In this document: positions 6,920-15,599 of the stretch, piece after piece
How the letters are laid out: each line of letters starts with the position of its first letter
Position numbering within the stretch: the stretch's first letter is position 1
NCBI GenBank assembly: GCA_020438135.1
Contig: JAGQVF010000026.1
Span: forward strand, 1 to 44,582
Length of the DNA stretch: 44,582 nt
From: Bacteroidales bacterium
GTDB lineage: Bacteria > Bacteroidota > Bacteroidia > Bacteroidales > JAADJA01
Reading direction: 5' to 3'
The notes under the pieces: model-generated
What the model was told of the DNA's origin: nothing
Databases searched by the model: none
What the model saw: only the letters and a program-made list of their open reading frames with translations
Made by a program: the position numbers and the translations under genes

Positions 6920-9508
6920 TCATTGACTTCCCGGGCCAGCTATGGGCAAAGGATTATCTTCGGTTTCAACAATATCAACCGGGGATTTTGTCCCTGAGCA
7001 AGGTCCGAGATGAGCTTTAAACAGATTTCCTTGCTGTGCATGAAACCCTTGCTGAAGCGTCACACTGGAACCGGCCTGGTAAGTTACATTCGTTCCATAT
7101 CCCCCGGTGATAACTCTGCTTGATTCAACCGTGTTGCTGGCTTCATAAAGCTGAAAACCGGTAAAATTAGGATTACTCGGGTCATTTGCCGGTGAAAGGA
7201 AATATGCCGTCGGGCATGGAGTATAAAGGGCTGATGACCATAATCCCCGGCCATAGGTACCGGCTCTGATAACACCATAGGTTTCATTGATCTCAAGATC
7301 GAATACAGGAACTGTTGGCAATCCGTTCATAAACGGGATCCAATCCCCTGTATTATCATCCCTGTAAAAGACTCCGATATCAGTACCGATATAAACGCCA
7401 TCGGCAGATCCTTCTTCATATGCTATGCAATTGACCGGGATATTCGGTAAACTTCCTGAAATATTTGTCCATGATCCGCTGGCTCCGCCATTGGTGGATT
7501 CATATACTTTTTGTCCGGATGAATACCCACCAACAGTAACAAATACATTAAGAGAATTGGAAGGGTCAACAGCTATAAATGTAATGGTTAAGCCTGGTAA
7601 TCCGGTACTGATTGAATTCCATGTTCCGGCGGCATCATCTGATCTCCAGATCGAAGATCCGCTGGATGCATAAACTCTGCCTGTAAAACTTGTACCCAGA
7701 GCCATGGCTCCTCTGCCATCCACACCCGTGTTGGTCCATGACGATCCACCATTTGTGGATTTATAAACATCGCTATATCCACCATAGATAGTTGTTGCGG
7801 TAACAGGATTCATCACATAGGGTGTTACCCACGAACCTGATGATCCCGAGGGTTTAATACCAAAATATGAAGAGCCACCATTGGTAGATTTATTGAGCCC
7901 ACCATTTTGTGTACTATTATATAATATGTTTGAATTGCTGTGATCGACCATACAATCCATTCCATCGGCACCAAGAACGTGTTCAAAAGTACTTCCTCCG
8001 GTCCATTTATTCGATCCGTTATCCTGGGTTCCACCGATGATTAAACTACTGGATGCTTCTGTTCCGGCAATTCTGTACCATTGTGTGTTTGCGATACCGC
8101 TTGAGAGATCTGTCCAGGTTGCACCAAAGTTTGTCGACCTGAAAATACCACCATCACTACCACAATAGAGGTAATTATTCAAAGGGTTAATTTCAAGTGC
8201 ATGAATATCAGCATGGGTATACCCGATTGAATTGGGAACCGACCACATGGAAGAAATGGTCCAGGTAGCTGCAAAATCTGCAGAAGTCCAGCAGTTGATA
8301 CCACCTGTCATTACATCTGCAACATCGGTTCGGGAAACTGCTATGGCAAGGTCATAAGATGCCTGATTGTCGTTATCACCACCAACATCGCTATATCCAA
8401 GGATGTTTGGGGTGTCAGATTTCAGATAAAAGTTTAATCCGGAATCAAACGATCTGTAAACTCCTTTGAAAGATCCGGCACCGGTTGAGGGTCCGGCAAG
8501 AAGGTAAACATAAGAGCTGTTGTCGGGTGTAACTCCAATGGCCATCCGAGATGTTCCGGTTGGTATACCCGAAGACACAACCGACCATGATTCACCCGTA
8601 TTGGTAGACCGGTAGAAAGTTCCGGTTGTAACAGCATACATTACAGTAGGGTCGTAGGGTTTGAATTCCAGATCACGAAAACTACCTGATTGAACCTGGT
8701 ACCAACTGGAGGCTCCATTCGTTGTTTTATAGATTCCATCAGTTGTAACAGCAAATAAAATATTATTATTGGTAGGGTGTAAGGCAAGTTTATAGCCTTT
8801 TTCGAAATCGGTGACATCCCATTGTAGTCCAGTCTGATTCCATGTTTCGCCTCCGTCAGTGGTTTTCATCACACCGATTGATTGGGTATCTCCTCCATCA
8901 CCATCACCGGTAAGAATATAAATGGTATTGGTTAAAGGCCAGGCAATACCTGAAACACCGATGCTTGGCATTCCGTCGGTCAAACATTCCCATGTTGAAC
9001 CGCCATTGGTTGTTTTCCACAATCCACCGGATGGCATACCTATTAAAATATAGTTGGCAATGGTTGGATGAAATGCAATACAATTTACCCTTCCGATTCC
9101 GGGATTCCAGCCATTTCCGCTAGTGTAGCCTGTGGGGGCAAGAAAATCCCAATAACCATTGGTTGTTTCCGGATCATCACCGCCAGGGTTTTGAACCGGG
9201 CCATAATCCTGAATATATTGTTGATATGCTTCAAGATTTCTGGCTGCCACATTGGTAACCTTGCCATCTGGAGTGAGCCTGCGTTCGTGGAGATACTCCC
9301 AACGTTTCCACTGTTTGTATCCCGAGCCGCGACCTTTATCCTTATCAGCAAAGTACGCTTCTGCTTCCTGCTGAATCTCAGCAAAGGAAACATCTTCCGG
9401 TTTATCCATCAGTTTTTTATACTTAGGGATTGCATCTTCCTGGGCCATAAGTGTACCAAGGAAAAACACCGGAAGTATCAATAAAGTTTTAAGTATATAG
9501 TTTTTCAT
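6920..9508 (-). CDS. Exported Asp-box (BNR) beta-propeller protein with 3-coathanger stack domain
   Basis: This 862-residue protein has a signal peptide ending at LMAQ (about residue 22). After a charged helical N-terminal part (25-110), residues about 125-760 carry at least ten Asp-box/BNR motifs of the KTTNGGSTW type, for example KTTDGGETW, RSTNTGESW and KSTNGGSSW. This is the sortilin/VPS10- and sialidase-type propeller pattern, and the number suggests two propellers. The C-terminus (about 765-840) contains YQAGSSVTLQQGFHAQQG, the signature of the 3-coathanger stack domain seen in T9SS-related cargo. A classic type A sorting domain is absent. Asp-box propellers bind or process glycans or proteins; no sialidase active site is evident. 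It lies 67 bases after the small Pro/Gln-rich gene and 31 bases before the dockerin-like gene. Confidence 0.85.
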   Translation of the reverse strand: MKNYILKTLLILPVFFLGTLMAQEDAIPKYKKLMDKPEDVSFAEIQQEAEAYFADKDKGRGSGYKQWKRWEYLHERRLTPDGKVTNVAARNLEAYQQYIQDYGPVQNPGGDDPETTNGYWDFLAPTGYTSGNGWNPGIGRVNCIAFHPTIANYILIGMPSGGLWKTTNGGSTWECLTDGMPSIGVSGIAWPLTNTIYILTGDGDGGDTQSIGVMKTTDGGETWNQTGLQWDVTDFEKGYKLALHPTNNNILFAVTTDGIYKTTNGASSWYQVQSGSFRDLEFKPYDPTVMYAVTTGTFYRSTNTGESWSVVSSGIPTGTSRMAIGVTPDNSSYVYLLAGPSTGAGSFKGVYRSFDSGLNFYLKSDTPNILGYSDVGGDNDNQASYDLAIAVSRTDVADVMTGGINCWTSADFAATWTISSMWSVPNSIGYTHADIHALEINPLNNYLYCGSDGGIFRSTNFGATWTDLSSGIANTQWYRIAGTEASSSLIIGGTQDNGSNKWTGGSTFEHVLGADGMDCMVDHSNSNILYNSTQNGGLNKSTNGGSSYFGIKPSGSSGSWVTPYVMNPVTATTIYGGYSDVYKSTNGGSSWTNTGVDGRGAMALGTSFTGRVYASSGSSIWRSDDAAGTWNSISTGLPGLTITFIAVDPSNSLNVFVTVGGYSSGQKVYESTNGGASGSWTNISGSLPNIPVNCIAYEEGSADGVYIGTDIGVFYRDDNTGDWIPFMNGLPTVPVFDLEINETYGVIRAGTYGRGLWSSALYTPCPTAYFLSPANDPSNPNFTGFQLYEASNTVESSRVITGGYGTNVTYQAGSSVTLQQGFHAQQGNLFKAHLGPCSGTKSPVDIVETEDNPLPIAGPGSQ

Positions 9509-9575
9509 TTTTCTTGATTTTTTTGATTATCAGCCTTTTGATCTATAAAATGGATACAAAAGACAAATCAATAGA

Positions 9576-10076
9576 TTACTTCATTTCCGGTGAAGGATCG
9601 GGTTGTGATTGCGATCCGTTTACCTGACGCATCGGTCCTTGCTTAGCTGTGGTTGATGGTGCTGCTTGTTCTTGCTGACCATTAACCACTCTGAACTTTT
9701 GACCTGTGGAAAGTTTTTCGGGAGCAGGCTGCTCTTGCATTTCTATGGTCTTTGCTGTAACAATGGTTTCTGTTACAGGGAGTGCATCCTCTCTCTCCAC
9801 TATTGGTTGTGCTCCGGCAGGAGCGGCAACAGGTGTAGGTTCATTTTCCAGTTTTGGATCATGCATAGGTTGTGCCTCGACAGGGGCTCCAAGAACTGCC
9901 AGTTTGAGATTTTCAATTTCTTCGGCAGTCAGTTTGGGATCCATCGCTACGGCATCATCGATTGCTTGTTGCTGTGCTTCGGTAAGTTCGACTGTAGCTA
10001 TTGATTTTTCCTGAGAAATAGCTTCTGTCCCTAAACCGATAACAGCTATAAAGCATAGTATCAGTAGTTTATTCAT
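9576..10076 (-). CDS. Small exported Pro/Gln/Glu-rich protein, unknown function
   Basis: This 166-residue protein has a signal peptide MNKLLILCFIAVIGLG, with cleavage near AISQ (residue 22). Residues 28-65 look helical (LTEAQQQAIDDAVAM, LTAEEIENLKLAVLG). The rest is low complexity, rich in Pro, Ala, Gln and Glu, with no Cys. It ends in a Pro/Ser/Gln tail containing the repeated short motifs RVVNGQ and RQVNGS. I recognise no domain. It is 44 bases after the tail-fibre-like gene and 67 bases before the propeller gene on the same strand, so it is probably co-transcribed with them. It may act as a flexible linker or envelope-tethered partner, but that is inference only. Confidence 0.7.
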   Translation of the reverse strand: MNKLLILCFIAVIGLGTEAISQEKSIATVELTEAQQQAIDDAVAMDPKLTAEEIENLKLAVLGAPVEAQPMHDPKLENEPTPVAAPAGAQPIVEREDALPVTETIVTAKTIEMQEQPAPEKLSTGQKFRVVNGQQEQAAPSTTAKQGPMRQVNGSQSQPDPSPEMK

Positions 10077-10120
10077 AGTTCTGAAATTTTGAAGTGATTA
10101 ATTGATTAAACAGTAATTTG

Positions 10121-11554
10121 TTATTTCCTGAGTGAAGCATTTTCTGCTTTAAGCACTTCAACTTCAGATTGTAACTGTTTGATCATTTTCCCTTGTTCGA
10201 TGGTATAAAGGGTTAATTCTTCAACTTTTTCCAATACCCGTTTTTGCATATCGGAAATACTGAATCCTGTTTCTTCTACCTCCGTAGCAGGAGGAATTCC
10301 CGGAAGGTGATTTTTTTCGGTAATATGTTGTTCCAGTTCTTCGAGACTCATCAGGTCGTAAGAGGGATCAAAAACATAATCGGGCCAGCTACCGTTGTCC
10401 TGCACCAATACCTCTTCACAGGCGATTTTGCCATTAACGGATAATGCATATCCAACCGCTGCGGTTGTTGTTCCGATCCTGAGATCGCTACTTACATAAG
10501 CAGAACCGAGCATGTATGCCGCCCAGTTGGTTGTTCCACCACCAGCATATCCATATAATCCGACGCGTGTCCCATCAGTTCCATATGCATAACCATAAAC
10601 ACCCACTACTGTTCCGGTATAGGCACCACCGTTGCCATAACCGTATACTCCACGGTATCCGCCTTCTCCATAAACACCATAACCATAACCATCGACCGGG
10701 GTTGATTTACCATAAAAAGCTCTTGTATCTGAACTTATGTTATGTGTTACTTCAGAAACAACCACGTCCTGACTATAGTCACCGGCGTTATCCGTACTGT
10801 TGTTGTTGGCTTCAACATGAACACGTCCTTTGAAATATCCGGCATAGTTGGTGGTAGCACTGTCAGCATCTATATAAATACCGTAGTTTGTATTGGTGCT
10901 GACGCCCTGGGTAGCAAAGATACCAGCGTAGTTATTTGCATCCGTATCAACACTGTAGCCATAAATAGCGGCCCCTTCGAAACCGGAATTTGGTTTATAG
11001 CCAAAAACTCCGATATTGGGTACGTCAATGGGCAAAGCGAGTGGATTTCCTGTATAGTTCAGTAATCCAAGATGCCCTTCTGCAAAAAGCAAGGTGCCGC
11101 TTTGATCAGAACCTCTTACCGCTGATTTGCCATATGTGTAATTTTCCGAAGAAATGCCATGACCATTGGGATCATTTGTGCCAACAGCCACATGGCCAGT
11201 ATTGGTATTATAAATATCGGTTCCGTTTAAAGCCCAATGTTGGTCAGTTGCACGACCTACTTTCTGCCAGTCCGATCCATCGAAATAGTAGTATCCGGGA
11301 TCGTTGTTAGTTTGATAAATGATCAATCCGGTTGCCGGTGAAGCAGGCCTGTTCGCAAATGTCATCCGGGGAGCAAGCAATCCCAAACCGGTTGCCTTAA
11401 CATCCAGCATAGCAGATGCATTCGGCGAACTGTTATCATTGTTTATCGCTACCTGCGAATAGGAAAGCCCTGTAGTAAATACAAGCGTTACCAGTAAAAT
11501 AAACCATTTGTTCGGTTTATGAATACTTTTAAGAGTGAATAAATTTGAGTTCAT
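10121..11554 (-). CDS. Exported tail-fibre-like protein with C-terminal coiled coil
   Basis: This 477-residue protein has an N-terminal extension before the signal core (WFILLVTLVFTTGLSYSQ). Next comes a short head region (VAINNDNSSPNASAMLDV, with GLIIYQTNNDPGYYYFDGSDW at about 76-96) of the type that starts many Bacteroidota tail-fibre-domain proteins. The middle (about 140-370) is Gly/Tyr/Ala-rich with repeated YGVYGE, YGYGNG and AGIFAT segments, like trimeric beta-prism shafts. The C-terminus carries VNGKIACEEV, WPDYVF, LPGIPPATEVEETG and a coiled coil ending in ENASLRK, the usual terminal module of this family. It is first in a four-gene run that ends at 5308. The product is probably a trimeric fibre on the cell surface. 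Its partner is unknown, and nothing nearby suggests a phage. Confidence 0.82.
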   Translation of the reverse strand: MNSNLFTLKSIHKPNKWFILLVTLVFTTGLSYSQVAINNDNSSPNASAMLDVKATGLGLLAPRMTFANRPASPATGLIIYQTNNDPGYYYFDGSDWQKVGRATDQHWALNGTDIYNTNTGHVAVGTNDPNGHGISSENYTYGKSAVRGSDQSGTLLFAEGHLGLLNYTGNPLALPIDVPNIGVFGYKPNSGFEGAAIYGYSVDTDANNYAGIFATQGVSTNTNYGIYIDADSATTNYAGYFKGRVHVEANNNSTDNAGDYSQDVVVSEVTHNISSDTRAFYGKSTPVDGYGYGVYGEGGYRGVYGYGNGGAYTGTVVGVYGYAYGTDGTRVGLYGYAGGGTTNWAAYMLGSAYVSSDLRIGTTTAAVGYALSVNGKIACEEVLVQDNGSWPDYVFDPSYDLMSLEELEQHITEKNHLPGIPPATEVEETGFSISDMQKRVLEKVEELTLYTIEQGKMIKQLQSEVEVLKAENASLRK

Positions 11555-11596
11555 ACATTTAAGGTTTTAAGGATTAGTTTTAAAATTTGTGAAATA

Positions 11597-11604
11597 CAAA
11601 TATA
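11597..11604 (-). promoter_or_regulatory. Putative -7 box of the exported four-gene operon
   Basis: The plus strand reads CAAATATA, giving TATATTTG on the minus strand, an exact TAnnTTTG match 43 bases upstream of the ATG at 11554. No clear TTG -33 box is seen. It sits in the only long intergenic gap before the operon, which supports a role. Confidence 0.45.
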
Positions 11605-11756
11605 GAAATGATTATCTGGAATGATTCTAAATAAAATGTTAATGAAATGTTAACCCTTGAAAGGTGTACAACTTTGTGATGCAGCTTAAGGTCTTACAAG
11701 GTTTTAATTTTGAGTAAGACAGATTTGGAAAATGGCATCTGATCAGAAAAGGGAAT

Positions 11757-11786
11757 AAAAAACCCGGCTGAACCATCAGCCGGGTT
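11757..11786 (-). terminator. Rho-independent terminator of the transporter-pepD operon
   Basis: AACCCGGCTG (11761-11770) and CAGCCGGGTT (11777-11786) form a perfect 10-bp GC-rich stem around a 6-base loop. On the minus strand it is followed by a run of T residues. It lies 21 bases past the pepD stop. Confidence 0.88.
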
Positions 11787-11806
11787 TTCCTTTATCACTG
11801 AGTATG

Positions 11807-13267
11807 TTAATATTCAGGGATGTGTTCAAGCGTTTCAACCAGGTACATCCAGAATTTACTTACAGTTTCAATGTTCACTTTTTCGTCGGGGCTATGCGGA
11901 AAGCGTATAGTTGGCCCAAAGGAAATCATATCCCAATTGGGATAAATCGAACCCAGAATTCCACATTCCAGACCAGCATGGATTACCTTCACTTCCGGAA
12001 TTCTTCCAAATTTCGTATTATAAACCTTTTTCATTGTTTCGAGGATAGGAGAATCCACATTGGGTTTCCATCCCGGATAAGCTCCGTGATGAGCAACTGC
12101 GGCACCGGCTTCTTTGAATACATCGGCAATTTTAGCAGCCACTTTATCTCTTTCCCCATCCGATGCGCTTCTGGTAAGAATGGCAATCGAAATTGTATTT
12201 CCCTCGGATTTAATGATGGCAAGATTTGATGAAGTTTCAACAACATCCGGCATGTTTTTATCCCAGGCTATTACGCCATTGGGGCAGCCCATAACTGCAT
12301 CATAAAACCTTTCTGCCGTTTCTGAATCGATAACAGAGGCAGGCATATCAGTTTTTTCTGCCTTTATCCGGACTTCGGGATCAACCTCCTTCAGCACAAC
12401 GCTTACCTCGTCTTCGGTTGCCGAAATCAGGTCAAGGAAATCATCTTGCTGATCTTCAGGTACGGTTACTACGGCAAATGCTTCTCTGGGTATTGCATTC
12501 CTGAGGCTTCCTGCATCTATTGATGCCAATCGTGCATCAGATTTATCGGCCGCTGATTGCAACAAGCTGTTCAAAATCAGGCAGGCATTGCCTTTGCCCA
12601 GGTGGATATCCAATCCCGAGTGTCCTCCCTTCAGTCCGGTGACGCTGATTTTGTAAGCAACCGAGTTTTCAGGAACTTCATCATTTTTAAATTGAAATTT
12701 AACGCTGGTATCAACACCACCGGCACAACCAATATACAATTCACCTTCATCCTCCGAATCCATGTTGATCAGGATATCACCTTTTAAAATATTGGGTTGA
12801 AGGTTTTCAGCACCGGTCATCCCGGTTTCTTCATCGATGGTAAACAAAGCTTCCACAGGTCCGTGTTTAAGGTCGTTGGCTTCAAGAACAGCCATGGCTG
12901 CTGCCACACCCATCCCGTTGTCGGACCCAAGTGTTGTTCCGCGAGCGGTAACCCATTCGCCATCCACGTATGCATCAATCGGGTCTTTTTCGAAATCATG
13001 GGCAGTTCCACTGTTTTTTTGGGGAACCATATCAAGGTGGCCCTGCAAAATTACACCTTTGCGGTTTTCCATTCCAGGCGTGGCGGGTTTGCGAATAATC
13101 ACATTTCCAACGGCATCCACCATGGTTTCGAGTCCCAGATCCTCACCGAATTTTTTTACGAAGTCGATGACTTTACCCTCTTTTTTCGAGGGCCTTGGTA
13201 TTTGTGTGAGATTATAAAAATGTTTCCAAACGATTTTTGGCTCCAAGTTTAAAATTTCCTGACTCAT
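11807..13267 (-). CDS. pepD: Cytosol nonspecific dipeptidase (aminoacyl-histidine dipeptidase), M20C
   Basis: This cytoplasmic two-zinc dipeptidase hydrolyses a wide range of Xaa-Xaa dipeptides. The 486-residue length is that of PepD. The M20 metal and catalytic residues are visible: H77 and D79 in GHLDMVP, D116 in GSDNGMG, E146-E147 in DEETGMTG, Asp in INMDSEDEG, and the late His in RFPHSPDEK. The lid/dimerisation insert lies between about residues 205 and 385. There is no signal peptide. It is 47 bases downstream of an MFS transporter gene and is followed by a strong terminator, so the two form a unit. The pairing suggests that imported dipeptides are cleaved here. Confidence 0.95.
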   Translation of the reverse strand: MSQEILNLEPKIVWKHFYNLTQIPRPSKKEGKVIDFVKKFGEDLGLETMVDAVGNVIIRKPATPGMENRKGVILQGHLDMVPQKNSGTAHDFEKDPIDAYVDGEWVTARGTTLGSDNGMGVAAAMAVLEANDLKHGPVEALFTIDEETGMTGAENLQPNILKGDILINMDSEDEGELYIGCAGGVDTSVKFQFKNDEVPENSVAYKISVTGLKGGHSGLDIHLGKGNACLILNSLLQSAADKSDARLASIDAGSLRNAIPREAFAVVTVPEDQQDDFLDLISATEDEVSVVLKEVDPEVRIKAEKTDMPASVIDSETAERFYDAVMGCPNGVIAWDKNMPDVVETSSNLAIIKSEGNTISIAILTRSASDGERDKVAAKIADVFKEAGAAVAHHGAYPGWKPNVDSPILETMKKVYNTKFGRIPEVKVIHAGLECGILGSIYPNWDMISFGPTIRFPHSPDEKVNIETVSKFWMYLVETLEHIPEY

Positions 13268-13314
13268 AATAGTATTGTATTTTAGTGGTTATTAATAATT
13301 TGTGATTTGCCTTA

Positions 13315-14766
13315 TTATGATTTATCGGCAATGTTTGGTAATTCGAGACCGTACCCTTTCTTTTTATCTTCCGCTTTTAGCATAAAAGCTACAATAAGAG
13401 CTAAAATGGTGAGGCCAACAAAAATCATCCAGGTGGTTTCATAATTGTAAATCGGATATTGACCGGCTTCTTTCAGGGCTTTAACCTGTTCATCAATCTG
13501 ATCATCCGAAAGGTTTTGAGCTCTCAGGTTGCTCATTATCTCCTGGATTTTAACGGCAACGCCCGGATTGGTTTTTTCCAAAACAACACCTATTAAGAGG
13601 GGTATTCCCCATAGCCCGAAGTTTTGTATCCAAAATATAAAGGCATATGCTGAACCAATTTGTTTTTCGGGAATAATTTTCGGAACGGAAGGCCACATAG
13701 CACTGGGAACCAGCGAAAATGCAATACCAAGAATGATGGCATTTACGAAAGCCAGGGTAACTGAAGTTAAGGCTGGCAGGTAATAGATAAAGTGAACCAA
13801 AATAAGCATAACAGCTCCCAATATCATGATGGATGCACCTTTACCTTTTTTATCGTAAATACTACCGAAAAATGGTGTTAAAAATATGGTTCCAAATGGA
13901 ACAATCGAAGGAATCAAACCCGACCATTTATCGGAAACCCCGAATTTATTAACCATCAGGTCAGGACCATATTTATAAAAAGGAAATACTGCAGAATAAA
14001 ACAATACACATAATATTGCGATCAACCAGAATCCTCTGTTGCTAATAATAACCTTCAAATCAGTCAATTTAAACTTATCCTCTTCCTCAAGGCCATCAGA
14101 GGCATCTTTGTCTTGTTTTTCCAGTTTTCGGTCCATAATGTTGTAGATAATAAATCCGAAGAAACCGATGATAAGAAACAAAACACCAAACAGGACAGCC
14201 GTAGGCACGCTGAGTGCAGTAGCTATGGCAGCCCCAAAAGCCAATGGGACAAAAGATCCCAAACGGGCTATGGCCACCTGCATTCCCATGGCAAGGGCAA
14301 TTTCCTTTCCTCTGAACCATTTAACGATCGATTTGCTGACCGTGATACCAGCATACTCTACACCTACACCGAAAAGTGCATAGCCTATCGACGCAAGTAG
14401 CAACTGTGTATCGAAACCGGCAATGGTTGAACCCCCGAAATCCATGCTGAAGGCGAGATATTTTAAAAATGCCCCGGCGATCATAGTAAGAACCGAAGCC
14501 AGTGTACTAAATCGAATTCCAAATTTATCCAAAAGTATACCTACGAAGATCAATGCAAGAAAAAAGACATTAAACCAACCGTAAGCACTGAAAAACATAC
14601 CAAAATCAGAACCATCCCAACCATATACCCGTTCGATGATAGGCTTCATGGGAGAAATGATTTCGGTAAATAAATACCCGGCAAACATGGTAAAGGATAA
14701 AATACCCAGTGCGGTCCATCTGGCTGCAGCTGATTCCCGAAGAGATTTTTGAATAGCTTCTGTCAT
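13315..14766 (-). CDS. MFS transporter, MFSD1-like; candidate dipeptide importer
   Basis: This is a 483-residue polytopic protein with about 12 hydrophobic segments in two halves. A charged cytoplasmic linker (about 213-240) separates them, with KLEKQDKDASDGLEEED-type sequence. MFS motif A-like sequences appear as GILLDKFGIRFS after helix 2 and GSIYDKKGKG in the second half. The segment SLVPSAMWPSVPKIIPEKQIG followed by AYAFIFWIQNFG (about residues 365-400) resembles the eukaryotic MFSD1 family, whose mammalian member is a lysosomal dipeptide transporter. The gene directly precedes pepD. The substrate is therefore inferred to be dipeptides, but homology to other organic-anion MFS clades cannot be excluded by eye. 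Confidence 0.85.
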   Translation of the reverse strand: MTEAIQKSLRESAAARWTALGILSFTMFAGYLFTEIISPMKPIIERVYGWDGSDFGMFFSAYGWFNVFFLALIFVGILLDKFGIRFSTLASVLTMIAGAFLKYLAFSMDFGGSTIAGFDTQLLLASIGYALFGVGVEYAGITVSKSIVKWFRGKEIALAMGMQVAIARLGSFVPLAFGAAIATALSVPTAVLFGVLFLIIGFFGFIIYNIMDRKLEKQDKDASDGLEEEDKFKLTDLKVIISNRGFWLIAILCVLFYSAVFPFYKYGPDLMVNKFGVSDKWSGLIPSIVPFGTIFLTPFFGSIYDKKGKGASIMILGAVMLILVHFIYYLPALTSVTLAFVNAIILGIAFSLVPSAMWPSVPKIIPEKQIGSAYAFIFWIQNFGLWGIPLLIGVVLEKTNPGVAVKIQEIMSNLRAQNLSDDQIDEQVKALKEAGQYPIYNYETTWMIFVGLTILALIVAFMLKAEDKKKGYGLELPNIADKS

Positions 14767-14883
14767 TTTTGTGATTTTAATATTTTAGGCCGACGAAGAT
14801 AGTAAAAAACAGAAAGGCCGGGATCAATTTTCAATCAAATGGCTGTTTCGATTTATTAGCTGAATGGATATACCGATCGATGT

Positions 14884-15504
14884 TTACCGATAAAGATGGA
14901 CGATTGCTTTTGTTTCGAAAAAAGGCTCTTCAAAATATTTTGAAATGGGGTAAATGTGGCTTTTTAACTTCAGCAACCTGAGTTCTTCAGAAAATTCTCC
15001 GCCTTTGAGATAAAAAATGCCGTTCTGAAGATTGCCATCTTGTTTTTGCAAGATCAGTTTTTTTACCCATTCTGCAAATACAGGTAATGCAGTAACTGCC
15101 CTGCTTACAATAAATTCATATTGTCCGTTTAGGCTCTCGGCCCGTGATTTTTCGCAGGTGACATTTGTTAGTTTTAATTCCTTCATTACCTGATCCACAA
15201 CCATCACTTTTTTACCGATCGAATCCACCAGGTGAAAATGACAATCAGGAAACAGGATGGCCAGCGGAATACCAGGGAATCCGCCACCCGTGCCTACATC
15301 CAATATTTGAGATCCGGCAGGAAACCGGATGATATTGGAAATTGAAAGCGAATGAAGAACATGACGTTCATAAAAATGCTCCATATCCTTTCGGGAGATG
15401 ACATTTATCTTCGAATTCCATGATTCGTAAAGCGGACCCAATTTAGCAAAACGTGATTTTTGCTCCGGATGTAATTGAGGGAAATATTTCAGGATCAGAT
15501 TCAT
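14884..15504 (-). CDS. rsmG: 16S rRNA (guanine527-N7)-methyltransferase RsmG
   Basis: This cytoplasmic SAM-dependent methyltransferase modifies G527 of 16S rRNA. The SAM-binding loop is ILDVGTGGGFPGIPLAI (about 65-81). Further family signatures are YERHVLHSLSI upstream and the SRAVTALPVF block (about 133-142). The 206-residue length fits the family. I chose the ATG at 15504, giving MNLILKYFP. The ATG four codons earlier (15516) would lie at or inside the start of transcription predicted from the TATTTTTG box at 15524-15531. It is transcribed alone or with the kinase-like gene upstream. Confidence 0.93.
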   Translation of the reverse strand: MNLILKYFPQLHPEQKSRFAKLGPLYESWNSKINVISRKDMEHFYERHVLHSLSISNIIRFPAGSQILDVGTGGGFPGIPLAILFPDCHFHLVDSIGKKVMVVDQVMKELKLTNVTCEKSRAESLNGQYEFIVSRAVTALPVFAEWVKKLILQKQDGNLQNGIFYLKGGEFSEELRLLKLKSHIYPISKYFEEPFFETKAIVHLYR

Positions 15505-15523
15505 GGTTGACTGCATAGGTTTG

Positions 15524-15531
15524 CAAAAATA
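15524..15531 (-). promoter_or_regulatory. Putative -7 box of rsmG
   Basis: The plus strand reads CAAAAATA, which is TATTTTTG on the minus strand and matches TAnnTTTG. Transcription would start near 15517, about 13 bases before the preferred rsmG start. No TTG -33 element is evident. Confidence 0.4.
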
Positions 15532-15599
15532 AGGAATGTATGCAGTTGGTCTTCCTGAATGATAAAAAAAGAAATCGGTGTCTGCTCGCTACAGGTCAA

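Noticed and set aside
9068-9484. 138-residue plus-strand frame inside the propeller gene
   Set aside because: Antisense to a clearly coding gene with signal peptide and repeats; no domain or promoter of its own.
10121-11554. Prophage tail-fibre gene
   Set aside because: The C-terminal module is common in chromosomal Bacteroidota surface proteins. A signal peptide is present, and no phage structural, lysis or integrase gene is nearby.
11804-12229. 141-residue plus-strand frame inside pepD
   Set aside because: Antisense to the C-terminal half of pepD with conserved metal-site residues.
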